Assembly: GCA_037953625.1 (NCBI GenBank)
Contig: CM075649.1
Coordinates: 104,227,290-104,291,289, forward strand
Length of the DNA: 64,000 bases
Origin: Crotalaria pallida
Lineage: Eukaryota > Streptophyta > Magnoliopsida > Fabales > Fabaceae
Direction of reading: 5' to 3'
The notes under the pieces were generated by a model, which saw nothing but the letters and a program-made list of their open reading frames with translations, was not told the DNA's origin and did no database searches. Shown one piece after another: positions 11,194-23,376 of the stretch (position 1 is the first letter of the stretch; every line of letters begins with the position of its first letter). A program made the translations under genes and the position numbers.

Positions 11194-12507
11194 TCAGAAC
11201 ATGTCCGGTGCAGGGGGGTCCTGTGGAGGAAAGAAGCGACCGAATGCAGTCATCATATCATCAAACCTAGCATGCATCTGAGCTGAATGCTGGTTCCACC
11301 GAGCATTCATCTGAGCTGAATGCTGGTCCAACTGTGAGTAGAGCATGGCCGACTGTACACCCATCTGTGACTCAATCCTGCTAATACTGTCCTCCTGCTC
11401 AATCAATCGATGTTCAAAGCTATCCATGCGGCTGTCAAAGTGATCAAAGCGAGCATCGAAGTGAGTCTGATATGTCCCAAATGCAGGATTGCCAAAATCA
11501 ATATTATCAACTGGATCATCTGCACCACCACCAGCACCACCACCATCAGCCTAATCAAACTGAGCCTGCTCCTCAGCCAACTGCTCAGCATCTACTCCTT
11601 GCTGAGCTGCAGCATGCTCAGTGGCCTCCTGAGCCTCCATGGCTTCCACCTCATCCTTCCAGTAATACCTCCCACCTCGCTTCCTCATCTTCATTTTCCG
11701 AAGAAGCCCGTCATGAAGCGTATGCAACTCCTCAGGAGGATCAAAGAACTCCTCACCAGCAGGAATAGGCACGTTGAAGTGCAGGAGGAGTCTACTCACA
11801 TGCATAGGATAAGGCAAGTTTTGGGAGGGTTTTGAGCTCCCGGCTTTCGCCATCCGAGCAAGAACAATTGCAGCCCAATTCAGCATATTATCATTAAGAA
11901 TGACATCAGTGAGTTGAAGCTCTAATTTGGTGGGCTTTGAATAATTTGGAGAGGTTTGGGGCAAGAGTATATGACAAACTATATGATGAAGGATGCGGTT
12001 TGATGTGGTCATATGCACGACTTTCTTTTCGTGTCCGTCATAAACACGATCGGGACGAAGCAGGTTCCTAAAAATATCATCAGTGTCAGCATTGAAATTG
12101 TTCTGCCCCGTTCATGTTATGCCAAAAACGGTCTCTAAATCCCTAGGCCTAATATGAAAATGGGTGCCTTCTACACTAGTTTCATAGGTAGTCCTATCTA
12201 TCTCCTTAAAATTTGCATAAAATTGTCGCACAAGCCTAAGATAAATAGGACCATGAAAAGAGATAAATTGCATAAGGTGCTGATCTCTAAGCTTTTGAAC
12301 AAATGTAAAGCCATTACCCTCAAGGAATTCCTCAGTGGTCCAGCTTTGCACACCGTATGCATGAGTCACAAACAATGCCTCCCTCCTAGCACACTCATTT
12401 GGAGAGAAGAATTCCACTTCTTCCTCTGAAGATGATGAAGGAGGAGGAGTGGGCTCCCTCCTTTTCTTCCTTGGACGTAGGGCAGCACGAGAAGTAGACA
12501 TTTGCAC
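11194..12507 (-). pseudogene. Second ORF downstream of pol in copia-2, broken
   Basis: Three minus-strand pieces line up with the 398-residue ORF of copia-3: 12507-12112 (with YLRLVRQFYANF and HFHIRPRDLETVFG), 12018-11551 (LPYPMHVSRLLLHF, VPIPAGEE) and 11427-11194 (SQMGVQSAMLYSQLDQ). The arrangement is globular core, then P-x-P-M-H-V block, then helical tail. The ATG at 12507 is preceded by a C/T-rich leader on this strand. Stops near 12112 and 11551 break the frame. I believe the core matches the family databases call 'putative plant transposon protein'. Its function is unknown and it has no visible enzymatic motif. The tail has a short duplicated stretch (QHSAQMNARWNQHSAQMHAR). Confidence 0.75.
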
Positions 12508-13345
12508 ACAATTTTGAGAAAAAATTGAAGAATTTTGAAGTTGGGAGAGTTAGGGTTTGAAAAGGGATTTTCGGATTTGAGGGTGAAAAATAGAGATTTG
12601 AAGTGAAATAAGTGAAGAATAATGATGAGAAGATGATTTGGAGTTGAAATCTGTGAAAAATTTGAGTTAAAATCGTGTTTTTGATGATGGAGGGTGAGAG
12701 AACTCGAGTGAAGAGAGAGGGGGTTCGTGAAAAGTGAGGGGCTGAAACGCTGCTGCTGCTCTTTAAAAAGTCGCATTACTCGAGTGTTTTTGAAAACACT
12801 CGAGTGTTCTAAGCCTGATACTCGAGTATTGGTGAAAGTACTCGAGTAAAAAGCCCAGTCCAGAAAGTTGGAAGTTACTGGATTGAAATTCACGCGAGTA
12901 AAATTTGAAAGACTCGAGTAAAAACGAAATTACTCAAGTAAAATTTAAAAACACTCGAGTGAAACAATCAGACCTGACCAAAAACTTTTTCTATTTTCAA
13001 ACCATTTAATTAGGAATTAAAATACTCGAGTAAAATTAGAAATACTCGAGTGAAACACACAGACCTGATCAAAAACTTTTTCTATTTTCAAACGATTTAA
13101 TTTGAAATTAAAATACTCGAGTAAAAAGTAAAATACTCGAGTGAATTTGACAGACAGACAGTTTTAACAGCAATTTGAACACATTTTCACAAATTCAACA
13201 TATTTAACGTCAACACACATTTAGACTTAAAATCACTCACAGTCAAAATCATATAATTCACAACATTTCAAGGTCCAATTTTTCATCAAACACTAATGCA
13301 CATGGAATGAGACATACTTGGTGATTTTTCACAAACACACATTAA
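12508..13345 (-). other. Copia-2 intergenic region between pol and second ORF, with palindrome cluster
   Basis: This non-coding stretch holds about a dozen ACTCGAGT or near copies between 12776 and 13143, plus an imperfect internal duplication of about 110 bp (12962-13070 against 13070-13160, sharing 'caaaaactttttctattttcaaac'). The part next to the second ORF is a purine-rich leader on the + strand (C/T-rich on the coding strand). Copia-3 has the matching cluster at 37137-37370. Confidence 0.8.
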
Positions 13346-16300
13346 TTAGCTAATGCTTAACTCATCTAAAATTCCAAGCTCCCCTCTTATATGATAAAAG
13401 TTATCTCTTGGCAATGGTTTTGTAAAAATGTCCGCTAATTGGTTTGTGGTACTTACAAATTCAATAGAGCAATCACCCTTTTGTACATGATCCCTTAGGA
13501 AATGATGTCTAATTTCAATGTTTTTAGTCCTTGAGTGATACACCGGATTCTTAGTTAAGTTGATTGCACTCGTGTTATCGCATTTAATAGGAATATTTTC
13601 AAGTTTCAAACCAAAATCCAATAATTGTTGTTTCATCCACAAGAGTTGAGCACAACAACTACCGGCGGCGATATATTCCGCTTCCGCGGTGGAAAGAGCA
13701 ACACAAGCTTGCTTTTTAGAAAACCATGACACTAGTGAACTTCCCAATAAATGGCAAGTACCACTAGTGCTTTTGCAATCAAGCTTGCATCCCGCAAAGT
13801 CGGAATCCGAATAACCAACCAAACTAAGACTAGTATCACTAGGATACCATAATCCGGTGTTAATTGTTCCTTTAAGATATTTAAAAATATGTTTGACCGC
13901 GGATAGGTGTGATTCCTTAGGATTAGCTTGAAAACGGGCACACATGCATACACTAAACATAATATCCGGTCTAGATGCGGTAAGATATAGAAGACTACCT
14001 ATCATGCCTATATATTTACTAACATCAACCGGTGTACCTTGTTCATCCTTGCCTAGGTAGCATGATGTGCTCATGGGAGTGTAAGCTTCTTTGCATTTGT
14101 CCATTCCGAATTTTCCAAGGAGCTCCTTGCAATATTTTCCTTGATGCACAAAAATCCCCTCCTTGACTTGCTTGATTTGAAGTCCTAGGAAGAACATGAG
14201 CTCTCCCATCATGGACATTTCAAATTCCTTTTTCATCAAATTAGAGAACTTGCTACACAAGGACACGTTAGTGGCACCAAAGATAATATCATCTACATAT
14301 ATTTGCACTAACAAAATGTCCTTTTTAGTTTTATAGATGAATAGGGTATTATCAACCTTTCCCCTTTGAAAGTCATTTTCTAATAAAAACGTACTTAATC
14401 GAGCATACCAAGCTCTAGGAGCTTGTTTTAATCCATAAAGTGCCTTTTTCAATTTATAAACATGGTTTGGAAATTCATGACTCTCAAAACCGGGTGGTTG
14501 CTTAACATACACTTCTTCATTTATGAAACCATTTAAGAAAGCACATTTGACATCCATTTGATAAAAGAGTAAATTTCATAATTGATGCAAAGGCAAGCAA
14601 GATTCGGATTGCCTCAAGGCGTGCAACCGGAGCAAAGGTCTCATCATAATCAACACCTTCCTCTTGATTGTACCCTTGGGCAACAAGTCTAGCTTTGTTT
14701 CTTATAATCAAACCCGATTCGTCAAGTTTATTTCTATAAATCCATTTTAAACCAATTATGGTATGATCATCGGGTATAGGCACTAATTCCCAAACATCAT
14801 TTCTAACAAATTGATTTAGTTCTTCTTGCATGGCCATAACCCAATGTTCATCCAAAATTGCTTCCTTAATTGAATTTGGTTCGATTTGAGAAACAAAGGA
14901 AACAAAATGACAAATATTTTGAATTGTCCTACGAGTTAATACTCCCTTTGAAAGGTCTCCTATGACATTGTCAATAGGGTGAGCTTTCACCGTTTCCAAG
15001 CCGGATCAAGGTCATTTTTGACTTCTCCTTCATCCTTTAAAATCTCCTTCCCTTTTTCCTCTTTTGAAAACTCAAAACCTTCATCACAACCATCACTTAA
15101 AACACCATCTTCTTTCGAAGACTCATTAAAAACCACATGAATAGATTCTTCAATAGTCATAGTTCTTTTATTAAAAATTCTATATGCTTTACTATGCGAA
15201 GAATAACCCAAAAATATTCCCTCATCGGATTTGGAGTCAAATTTTCCAAGATGATCTTTTCCATTGTTTAGCACATAAACTTTGCATCCAAAAACATGAA
15301 AGTAGGATATATTTGGTTTTCTTCCTTTGTAAAGCTCATAGGGGGTTTTCTTGAGCATGGGCCTAATTAGAATTCTATTCATGACATAGCAAGCCGTATT
15401 AACGGCATCGACCAAAAAATAATGAGGTACTTGTGAATCATTTAGCATGGTTCTTGCAAGTTCCTCTAACACCCTATTTTTCCGCTCTACCACTCCATTT
15501 TGTTCCGGAGTTCTTGGTGCGGAATATTGGTGTTCAATACCATGTTTATCACAAAATCTATCAAACTTGTAGTTTTCAAATTCACCACCATGATCGGTTC
15601 TAATAATAATTACTTTTTGGTTTACTTGGTTTTGCACAAGTTTAACATGGTGTTTAAAAGATTTGTAGGTCTCACTTTTTGCACTTAAGAATAATGTCCA
15701 TGTAAATCTAGAAAAGTCATCAACAATCACCAAACCATAGTAGTTGCCACCAAAGCTTTTTACTTGAGAAGGTCCAAACAAGTCCATATGAAGCATTTCT
15801 AATGGTCTTGTTGTGGACACCTCATTTTTAGAACCAAAATGGTTTTTGGTGTGTTTGCACTTCTTACAAGGAGTACAATCACCTTCAATTTTAAAATCTA
15901 GCTTTGGTAATCCAACTACTAAGTCTTTTGATTGTAGTTTCTTTAATTGATTTACATTAATGTGAGCGGTCCTACGATGCCATAACCAAGTGTCACTCTC
16001 TTTGCTAACTAGACAAGTAGAAACCAAAGAGGTGATATTGTTTAATTCAACCAAGTAAGTATTATTAGACCTTTTGCCAACAAATTTGATAGATTGATCT
16101 TTGTCACTTTTTATGAGACATTGGGTAGAGGTAAATAATACATGGTTACCAATATCACATAGTTGACTAATGCTCAAAAGATTGTGTTCTAATCCTTGAA
16201 CATAAAGTACATTATCAATAACCAAGTTATAAGAATTACCGACTTTACCAATCCCAAGAATTTTGCCTTTGTTATTGTCTCCATAAGTGACATATCCACC

Positions 16301-16402
16301 TTCTTGAGGAGTAAGCTCTATGAAGTTCCGCTTATCTCCTGTCATGTGCCTTGAACATCCACTATCAAGATACCACGGTTTCTTTTCGGTTCTAAGGCAC
16401 AC
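13346..16402 (-). pseudogene. pol: Copia-2 Pol (protease, integrase, RT, RNase H), frameshifted
   Basis: The pieces are 16402-14987, 14999-14517 and 14557-13346. In order they carry protease WYLDSGCSRHMTG, pre-integrase WHRRTAHINVNQL, integrase MDLFGPSQ, RTDHGGEF and PEQNGVVERKNR, then RT with DVKCAFLNG and YVDDIIFGATN, then RNase H with GYSDSDFAG, STAEAEYIAAGS and LADIFTKPLPRD. It is the standard copia order, integrase before RT. Frameshifts near 14990 and 14560 split it. It is close in sequence to copia-3 pol. It is not expected to be functional. Confidence 0.92.
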
Positions 16403-16415
16403 CTACAAAACAAAA

Positions 16416-18177
16416 TCATTTGCTCATTTTGGGTACCCAAATTATGTTGGGTCCCTTTGGGTTAGCTTTTGGTGCTTCTTCCTTTTTAATCCAAACATAA
16501 GTGCCCTTTTGAATTTCAAAATGTTTTATGTGGCACCTATTGTTTGTATGTCCAAATTTTCCACAATAAAAGCAAGTTGGTTTTTTTGTAAAATCAACTT
16601 TAGAGATTGAACCAACCACTTTATTGTTCCTTTTCTTATGGACATATCCTAAACCGGTTTTGTTTGAATTATGTCTTTGTGAACTAAGTAACCGATCTAG
16701 GTTCCTATCACTATTGGAGAGTGTGTTGAGTTTGTTTTTCAATTCTTTAACTTCATTTTCAAGTTCACCACACTTCTCACAATGAGCGATAGTTTCCTTA
16801 GGATTTGCACAATCACAAACATGGCTAGAGGTAGCAAGTTCTAAGGATGCATTTTGGAGTTTCAAGTCATTTATATATTTTTCCAATTCATTAATTTCCT
16901 TTTGATACTCCAAAATTTTCTTTCCTTTTTCCTTGTTAACCTTAGCTAGTTTTTCAAATTGTTTTAACATTTCATTATACTCATTGAGCAAATCATCATA
17001 AGGAATAGAGGAAGAGGAAAAGCTAGAACTTTGAGATGATACCTCATCCTCATTTTCATCATTGGCACTTGAGGCTTCATTGTTTCTTCTAGCCATGAGA
17101 CATAGATTTGCAACTTCATCATCCGAGCTACTTGATGATGATTTTGCATCCTTCTCCGGTGCATCCCACACAATGTAAGCCCTCTTGCCTTTGCCCTCTT
17201 GGGTCTTCTTTTCACTCTTTCTCAAGTATGTAGGACATTCCATCCTTATATGTCCAATGCCTCCACATTCATGACACTTTACTACATCACTTGAAGTCTT
17301 GTTCTTTGATTTGTGCTCCTTGGGTCTTCTATCTCTTGATGATGAACCACCACTTTTGCCTTTGAGGAATTTGTTGAATCTTTTTGCAAATAATCCGATT
17401 TCCTCCTCATTGAGTGCATGATCGGAGTTCTCACTTGTAGAGTCATCTTCAACCTCTTTTAAAACTTTGGTTGAGGCCTTGAGAGAGATGCTCTTCTTCT
17501 TTTTGTCCAACTCCTCATGTGAGCTAAGTCTTGATAGATCAATCTTATGTTCCTTGAGCTTCCCAAACAAGGTTGCCAAGTCCATAGTGTTCAAATCCTT
17601 GGACTCCTTGATGGGGGTGACCTTTGGTTGCCATTTTCTATCAAGACATCTCAAAATTTTGTGAGTAATTTCACCATCACGAAATTTCTTTCCTAGAGAA
17701 ATCAAGTGACTAATGATATGTGAAAACCTCTTTTGTAAGTCATCAATAGATTCATTCGGGAACATGTGAAATAATTCATATTCATGTGTTAAAGAATTTA
17801 ATCTAGCATTTCTTACTTCACTTGTTCCTTCATGTGTGACTTCCAAAGTGTCCCACATCTCTTTAGCCGACTTGCATTGAGAAACTCGATAAAATTCATC
17901 ATGGGATAAAGCCGAAAAGATGACTTCCCCATTTTAAATCAAAAGATACTTTCTTTTTATCATCACCATTCCAACTTTTCCTAGGAATTTGAATGACTTC
18001 CCCATTTATCATATGTCTAGGAATATATGGACCATCCTCTATTGCATCCCAAATATCGGTGTCTATTGCTTCAATAAAAACTCTCATCCGAACCTTCCAA
18101 TAAGCATACCCTTCACCATTAAAGAATGGAGGGCGGTTTATTGAAGAGGATCCTTCTTGATAATTGCTAGAGCCCAT
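16416..18177 (-). pseudogene. gag: Copia-2 Gag, frameshifted
   Basis: The ATG is at 18177 (MGSSNYQEGSS); the open frame three codons earlier starts with TTG and is not needed. The first part (to about 17935) has RPPFFNGEGYAYWKVRM, then a small indel shifts the frame. The second part (17858-16416) carries the capsid-like core, two CCHC-type fingers (CHECGGIGHIRMEC and CFYCGKFGHTNNRC) and a coiled-coil stretch between them. Gag ends at a TGA at 16416-16418 and pol resumes in another frame about 15 bases later. Copia-3 has only one finger and no stop here. Confidence 0.88.
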
Positions 18178-18229
18178 AGTTTCCAAAGGATCTTTTCGAA
18201 AAAGCTTTTACGCTCGATCTTTCGACCGA

Positions 18230-18241
18230 GCTCTGATACCA
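18230..18241 (-). promoter_or_regulatory. Copia-2 primer binding site (tRNA-iMet type)
   Basis: The minus strand reads tggtatcagagc two bases inside the 5' LTR end. This is the usual plant copia primer site for initiator methionine tRNA. Confidence 0.92.
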
Positions 18242-18243
18242 CT

Positions 18244-19836
18244 TGTTGGAAACCAACAAGCGGGCTTAGAAATTACTAGAGGGGGGGGGTGAATAGTAAT
18301 CTGAATGCAACAGTGACTAATTTTTCGAATGCAATTAAGTATAATTGATCACGTGCAGATTTTTCAGAAACAGAGCAAGAACACTCGAGTGTTTTTAAGA
18401 GTACTCGAGTAAAATCACAAGAACACTCGAGTCTTCTTAAGAATACTCGAGTAAATCGTGTAGTTAGCAGAAAAACAGTTCCTGGAAAATATGCACTTTA
18501 ATCAATAACAATTAATACAGTCCAGGGCAGATTAATAATAGAGTAGAAAACAATTAAATAAAGTTATAACAACTTGAAAACAACTTAATTGCTGCGGAAT
18601 TACTACTTTAATTAATAATCCCCTTTTGAGAAACTTAGGTTTGGTTTTGACTTGAAGTTAAAGAAAGCTATAAAAGATCAACACCACCGATTTTATACTG
18701 GTTCACTCTCTATTTAGAGAGCTAGTCCAGTCCCCCTAAGAATCTTAGGAGTGTCTACTAAAATCAAATTGTTAGAAATATTACAAAGGGTATTGAGATG
18801 CCTCACTCAACCTATCCCTTCCAAGAGTGTACCAAACTCTTGAATTTCTACCCCAATTTGAAGTTGGTGATGAAGACTCCTTCTTCTTCAAGCTCCTTGA
18901 AACCTTCAAGAGCTCCACCAAAGCTAAGAACCTCTTAGCCCTTGCTTGAGAACCTCTCAAGTCTTGAATGAACCTAAGTCCCACTTAGGCACACTTGGTT
19001 ACCAACCAAGATTTTGAGAACAAGAAGTGTTTGTGTATGTGGAGAAATCCAACAAATGATTTCCACAACAATTAAGCACAACTCTAACTCTTAGTACAAA
19101 TAATAATGATGAATGAATAGATTGAGTTAGAGTAAATTTTCACTCGAGAGAGAGAATGATCAAAATAAATGTTTTGCCCAATAGACTTTAATGTTCTAGT
19201 ATTTTGGTTCAATAGCATTCATTTCTGATATATGGAAGAGGAAATGAGAGAGTAAGAGTAATTCTTTTCTCCCATTTTTGCCCTCTTCCAACGGTTAAAA
19301 AATTTGCTGTCAGAGTCAAAATACTCGAGTATTTTTGAGACTACTCGAGTCTTTTGCCCATCTTTCAATAGAAATGCCCATGTATTGAACTAACGGTCAA
19401 ATCTCTGATTTGAGGCTGAAATACTCGAGTATTCTGGGAAGTACTCGAGTGTTTTGATACTCGAGTAACTTTCAGATTACTCGAGTGTCTTTATACTCGA
19501 GTATTTTTGTGCTTACTCGAGTGTTTTGCCCAGAGATGATAAAAATCAAGTTTTTCAACAATTTATTTCAATTCTCTCCTCAAGGAATAATTTTATGTAA
19601 CCCCAACCTTTTTCATGCATTTAAAATTATTTATCCTAAGGATGAGATTACTTCCTAAGCTACCCACTCTCAATAAAATAAATAAAATTACATTTAAAGT
19701 AAAATTGAGAATGACTAGCTAAGTGATGCACTTGATCTTCTTGACTTGATGAGCTTGAATTCTTCCTTTAAATCCATGATCTAATTATATTGTCATCATC
19801 AAAATAAATCCACCTCATTGGAGACTTGATTCTACA
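18244..19836 (-). repeat. Copia-2 5' LTR (1593 bp)
   Basis: It is the partner of 9016-10606. Visible differences include a 2-bp change in a G run near 18281 and scattered substitutions. It ends TCTACA followed by the target duplication cccag (19837-19841). Confidence 0.95.
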
Positions 19837-19935
19837 CCCAGAACCCCCAGAGGAACTAGAATCACTGGAAGGCTCTTCGCCTAATCTCTCACAGAGTTCA
19901 TAGTAAAACTTCCTCCAGTATCTCCAACCCCTCAT
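19837..19935 (-). pseudogene. N-terminal piece of the antisense Gypsy gene
   Basis: On the minus strand an ATG at 19935-19933 opens a frame of about 33 codons (MRGWRYWRKFYYEL...) ending in a Ser/Gly-rich stretch at the copia-2 insertion point. Removing copia-2 and one copy of its target duplication keeps the frame open into 9010. This is therefore the true start of the antisense gene, separated from its body by 10.8 kb. The Trp/Tyr-rich start followed by a Ser-rich acidic linker is a recurring form for these antisense proteins, as far as I can judge. Confidence 0.65.
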
Positions 19936-20573
19936 AATCGAGAAATCCTAATACCAAACCCTTTAACTACCAACCTAGAACTAAAACCCCAAATCCCTGC
20001 AAAACCCAGAAAAAGCAAAACCTAGAAATGACAGAACCAAAAGTAGTTGTTCGAGTCAGAAGGGAAGAAAAGAGTACCTGTTTTTGGTTGCTGCTTGATC
20101 TTTGCGGAAGAGTTTGATTGCGATGATTGATCGTGAATGCGTTAAGGAGATGCACAGAAATGTGTTTGGTGTTAGAGAATGAAGAAGATTTCTGGTTTAT
20201 GAAATTGCAAATGAGTGTAAAGTAGTGGAAGGGTATGAATAAAGGGTTTAAATACCCCTCAAAACCCCTCAACTTCCCTCCTTCCACGATGCTCCGGTTG
20301 GGCCAAAGGCCCATTAACCCGCTCAGCCACCCACAGGGAAGGACGTGGCAGTTATTGGAGTTACTTTTTCAAAGTTCGAAATTTGAAATGATTTGGCACA
20401 ACTTCCCAGGGCACGTGTCGTACCTAAAGAACCTAAAACGTCACCTCGAACAGGCTACATGGTCAAGGCTGGAAACAGTTGTCACACACTTCTGAACCAA
20501 GACATGCTAAAGGTCAACCCTAGCCACTTGTTACCTCGCCACAGACTTTCCAAGTCTTACGAGCTGGGGGGCT
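19936..20573 (-). promoter_or_regulatory. Antisense promoter and leader region beside Gypsy 3' LTR
   Basis: Upstream of the antisense ATG there is a TATTTAAA box on the minus strand (about 20256-20249), roughly 310 bp before the ATG. A possible leader intron lies between (donor CAG/GTACTC near 20078, acceptor TTTTGCAG near 20002). The + strand end holds the polypurine tract gagctgggggg (20561-20571). The site assignments are by eye. Confidence 0.4.
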
Positions 20574-20765
20574 TGTAGGGTCTGCCGACCATATACGGAC
20601 CCGAGTCTCACCAAAGGGTTCCTTTAAGGGCATTTTGCTCGGTTTACCTATCATGAAAGTCCTTCGCTCAGACTCGTGGGATCCGAGCATACGAGAGGGC
20701 CAGGCTCGGATTTGATGGAATCGAGCCTTACGATCGGTCCCCAATCCATCAGGCTCGGGACTCTA
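20574..20765 (+). repeat. Tat Gypsy 3' LTR, left part
   Basis: It starts TGTAGGGTCTGCCGACC immediately after the polypurine tract and is cut at 20765 by the solo LTR. It resumes at 23377. Confidence 0.85.
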
Positions 20766-23371
20766 TGTAACATCCTGAAAATTAATAGTAAATAATACAA
20801 TTTTAGTGTATAAATATTTATTTAAGGATAGGATTAGGCCTTAGAAATTGTACAAGGTTAGAAGGGTAGTATGAGCATAGGCCGACCTAGGATGTAAGTA
20901 TAGGACCTCGGTCCGATCTCGGCCGAGCTAGATGAGATTGTGTGCATATGAGTCGAGCTGGATGGGAACCAAACGCGGAACCTGTTGTCCAGTCCGGACT
21001 AGCCGACCCTAGCATACCTCATAGTATCATCCGAGAAGGAAGCTCGGACTACTGCTATTCCTACAAACCGAGCCAACGTATCCTAGCCGATACGTCCTAG
21101 CTCCTCCGTGCCAACTCATGATTGAGCTGATAGCCCTTGGGTTTCGTACCATCCGTACGTTGTACCAGCATCCACTTTATGTCATTATCACTGCTTTATG
21201 TCCTTTTCAATGTACTGTTCATGGCTTCCTCAAGAAGCCAATGAATCCTGTCCACATATTCAAGCTTCCTCAAGAAGCCTCCAATGAGAGCCACACAAAT
21301 ATCTTCCACATTTGAATAAAAGAAAATCCCAACACATAACCCATACCACTTCCCACTTTTATTCTTCTCTCTTCCCTACGTCTCTCTCTCTCTTTCCTCT
21401 CAAAGTCCAGCAACAACAACCCAACATATCTTCTTCCTCTCCTCTTCTCACGAACATTTCCCTCTCTTCCACCAACCAGAGACCTCCTCCCCGCCGCCTT
21501 CTCTTCCGTCTCGGATGCCCCTGGACCGCCGTGGAGTTCGTGTGTAGATTGGTGGAGCTCGTGTGCAGCTTGGAAGTAAGAAAGATTCAAGGGTGCTAAG
21601 ATCAAGGACAAGCAACAAGGAACCATTCTCAAACTCTCAACTCTTATCTCACACGGTTTGAGGTAAGGAGTGAGTGTTACCTCTACTTGAGTTTGGGTTT
21701 CTAGGGTGTTCATAAAGGGTACTAAGAGTGGGGGTTAGATTAGGGAATGGATCTAGGTTAACATGAGAAAGGAAAGGTAAAAAGGGTAAAGGGAACTAAT
21801 AAATGAACTAGAGACATGGATGTTAGGTGAATATGGAATATTGTTATATGCTATATGTTGGTATTTACATGATGGATTGGCCGAATGCTTTATTCCTATT
21901 GCTGATGTTGTATAAGTGTTTATGAACTTTGTGCATAAATGTTGAGCTTTGATATTTGATATTTGTATCTGTGGCCGAGCTGAGAGAGGGTGAGAATGGA
22001 GAATGAGAAAAATGGTAACTAGGGTGGATCGAAAAGACAAACTAATAAGTTATATAATGAGATAGGTAGATGAGATAGATAATAGGAATAATGGAAATCG
22101 GAAATGGGTAAAGGGTTGAGCCGAGATAGATGCAAAGAGGAATAAATTAAAGAGGTGAACTGAGGTGGGCCGAACTAAAAGTAATGGTTAATAAGATAAG
22201 GGGAATTAAAGAGAAATGGTTGTGTGGTCGGGTCATAGCAGACGCGTACTGGGTGCGTGCATTGATCGCGTAAGCTGAGCATTGTGGTGCTCGTGGCTGT
22301 AAGACGAGCATTGTGGTGCTCGAAGTTATGACTCACACAAGGTTCCGAGAACGAATCGGTGGGATGTGTTCCTGGTCATAGCAGACGCGTACTGGGTGCG
22401 TGCATTGATCGCGTAAGCCGAGCATTGTGGTGCTCGCAGCTGTAAGACGAGTATTGTGGTACTCGCAGTTATGGACACTCCTTACTTCATAGAATGATCG
22501 GCGGTAGTGTTCCTGGGCATAGTAGACGCGTACTGGGTGCGTGCATTGATCGCGGAAGCCGAGCATTGTGGTGCTCACAGCTGTAAGACGAGTATTGTGG
22601 TACTCGCAGTTATGGACACTCCAATAACCGACTTAAATGGTGTAAGACATGCACTGGGTGTATGCATCCGAGAAGAGTAAAAGATTGGAAGCCATGTAAA
22701 AGTGGAATAGTGAGTAATGAATACGAGGAAAGAGATTAGTGGCCGAAATGAATCGAGGTAGACTTAATAAATAATGGGTAAGCTGTTGTATGATGTGATC
22801 CGAGCTAAGTGTGAATGATATGGTGTGGACCGAGCTGAATGATGTAGTATGCATGTGACATAGGTTTTGACTACTTGCTATTTTTATGCTGATTGACTTC
22901 TTGTGTTTGGCTTGGTAGTTCGGTATGCCATTTTAGAAACTGCTTATTTAAGTTCTGTGTAATGCTCACCTCCTTACCAATTTTTCAGGTACTGAGCCCG
23001 AGCAGACGTAGTCCCCGGCCGAGTAGGATCACTCTCCCTCACAGGGATAGTAAGTTACTTAGAGTAGGAGAATTTTGTTGGGTCTCGGCCAGTTGGGCCG
23101 AGCTAAAACCACTTTTGTATATCTTGACTTCGGTTTTCCCAGTTGGGCCGAGCTAAAAACAATGTTTTGTATTTTTGATTGGCCGAACTGAATGTACGTA
23201 AAATTATACTATATGTATTTGATACATTTAAGTCTTCCGCTTTATTAACTCTGATGTTTTTGTTATTAATGAAAGGAAATATTATTTTGGCAAATATCAT
23301 ATCCATCTTAAAAGAAATTCTAAATCCTAATTTTGGGGTAATTAAGGGTAATTATTATATAGGGTGTTACA
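20766..23371 (+). mobile_element. Solo LTR of a Tekay/Del-like Gypsy family (2606 bp)
   Basis: It starts TGTAACATCCTGAAAATT and ends ATAGGGTGTTACA, with the exact duplication ctcta at 20761-20765 and 23372-23376. No internal retroviral sequence is present, so this is a solo LTR left by LTR-LTR recombination. Its right half is homologous to 24600-26216 and 56400-58476, including the block around 'gtaatgctcacctccttacca'. It holds a pyrimidine-rich leader (about 21340-21500) and a hairpin array (22226-22624). The ORFs inside are low-complexity and not genes. Confidence 0.92.
22226..22624. repeat. Tandem hairpin array in solo LTR (family a)
   Basis: About three units of roughly 140 bp share 'gacgcgtactgggtgcgtgc' and pairs of 18-bp dyads. 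The dyads are CGAGCA-ttgtgg-TGCTCG (about 22304-22321 and 22419-22436) and CGAGTA-ttgtgg-TACTCG (about 22447-22464 and 22589-22606). The loop is constant and both stem arms change together (C:G to T:A). Confidence 0.85.
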
Positions 23372-23376
23372 CTCTA

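Larger units (their letters stand above)
9016..19836 (-). mobile_element. copia-2: complete but decayed Sirevirus-like copia retrotransposon
   Basis: This 10.8-kb element lies on the minus strand and is flanked by the cccag duplication. The 5' LTR is 19836-18244, the primer site 18241-18230, gag starts at 18177, pol follows, the second ORF is at 12507-11194, a polypurine tract is at 10625-10607 and the 3' LTR is 10606-9016. The two LTRs differ by about a dozen substitutions by eye (near 0.8%), so it is older than copia-3. Gag, pol and the second ORF all carry frameshifts or stops. Confidence 0.95.

Noticed and set aside
22304..22606. Hairpins as microRNA precursors
   Set aside because: Stems are only 5-7 bp with short loops, too small for a plant miRNA precursor.
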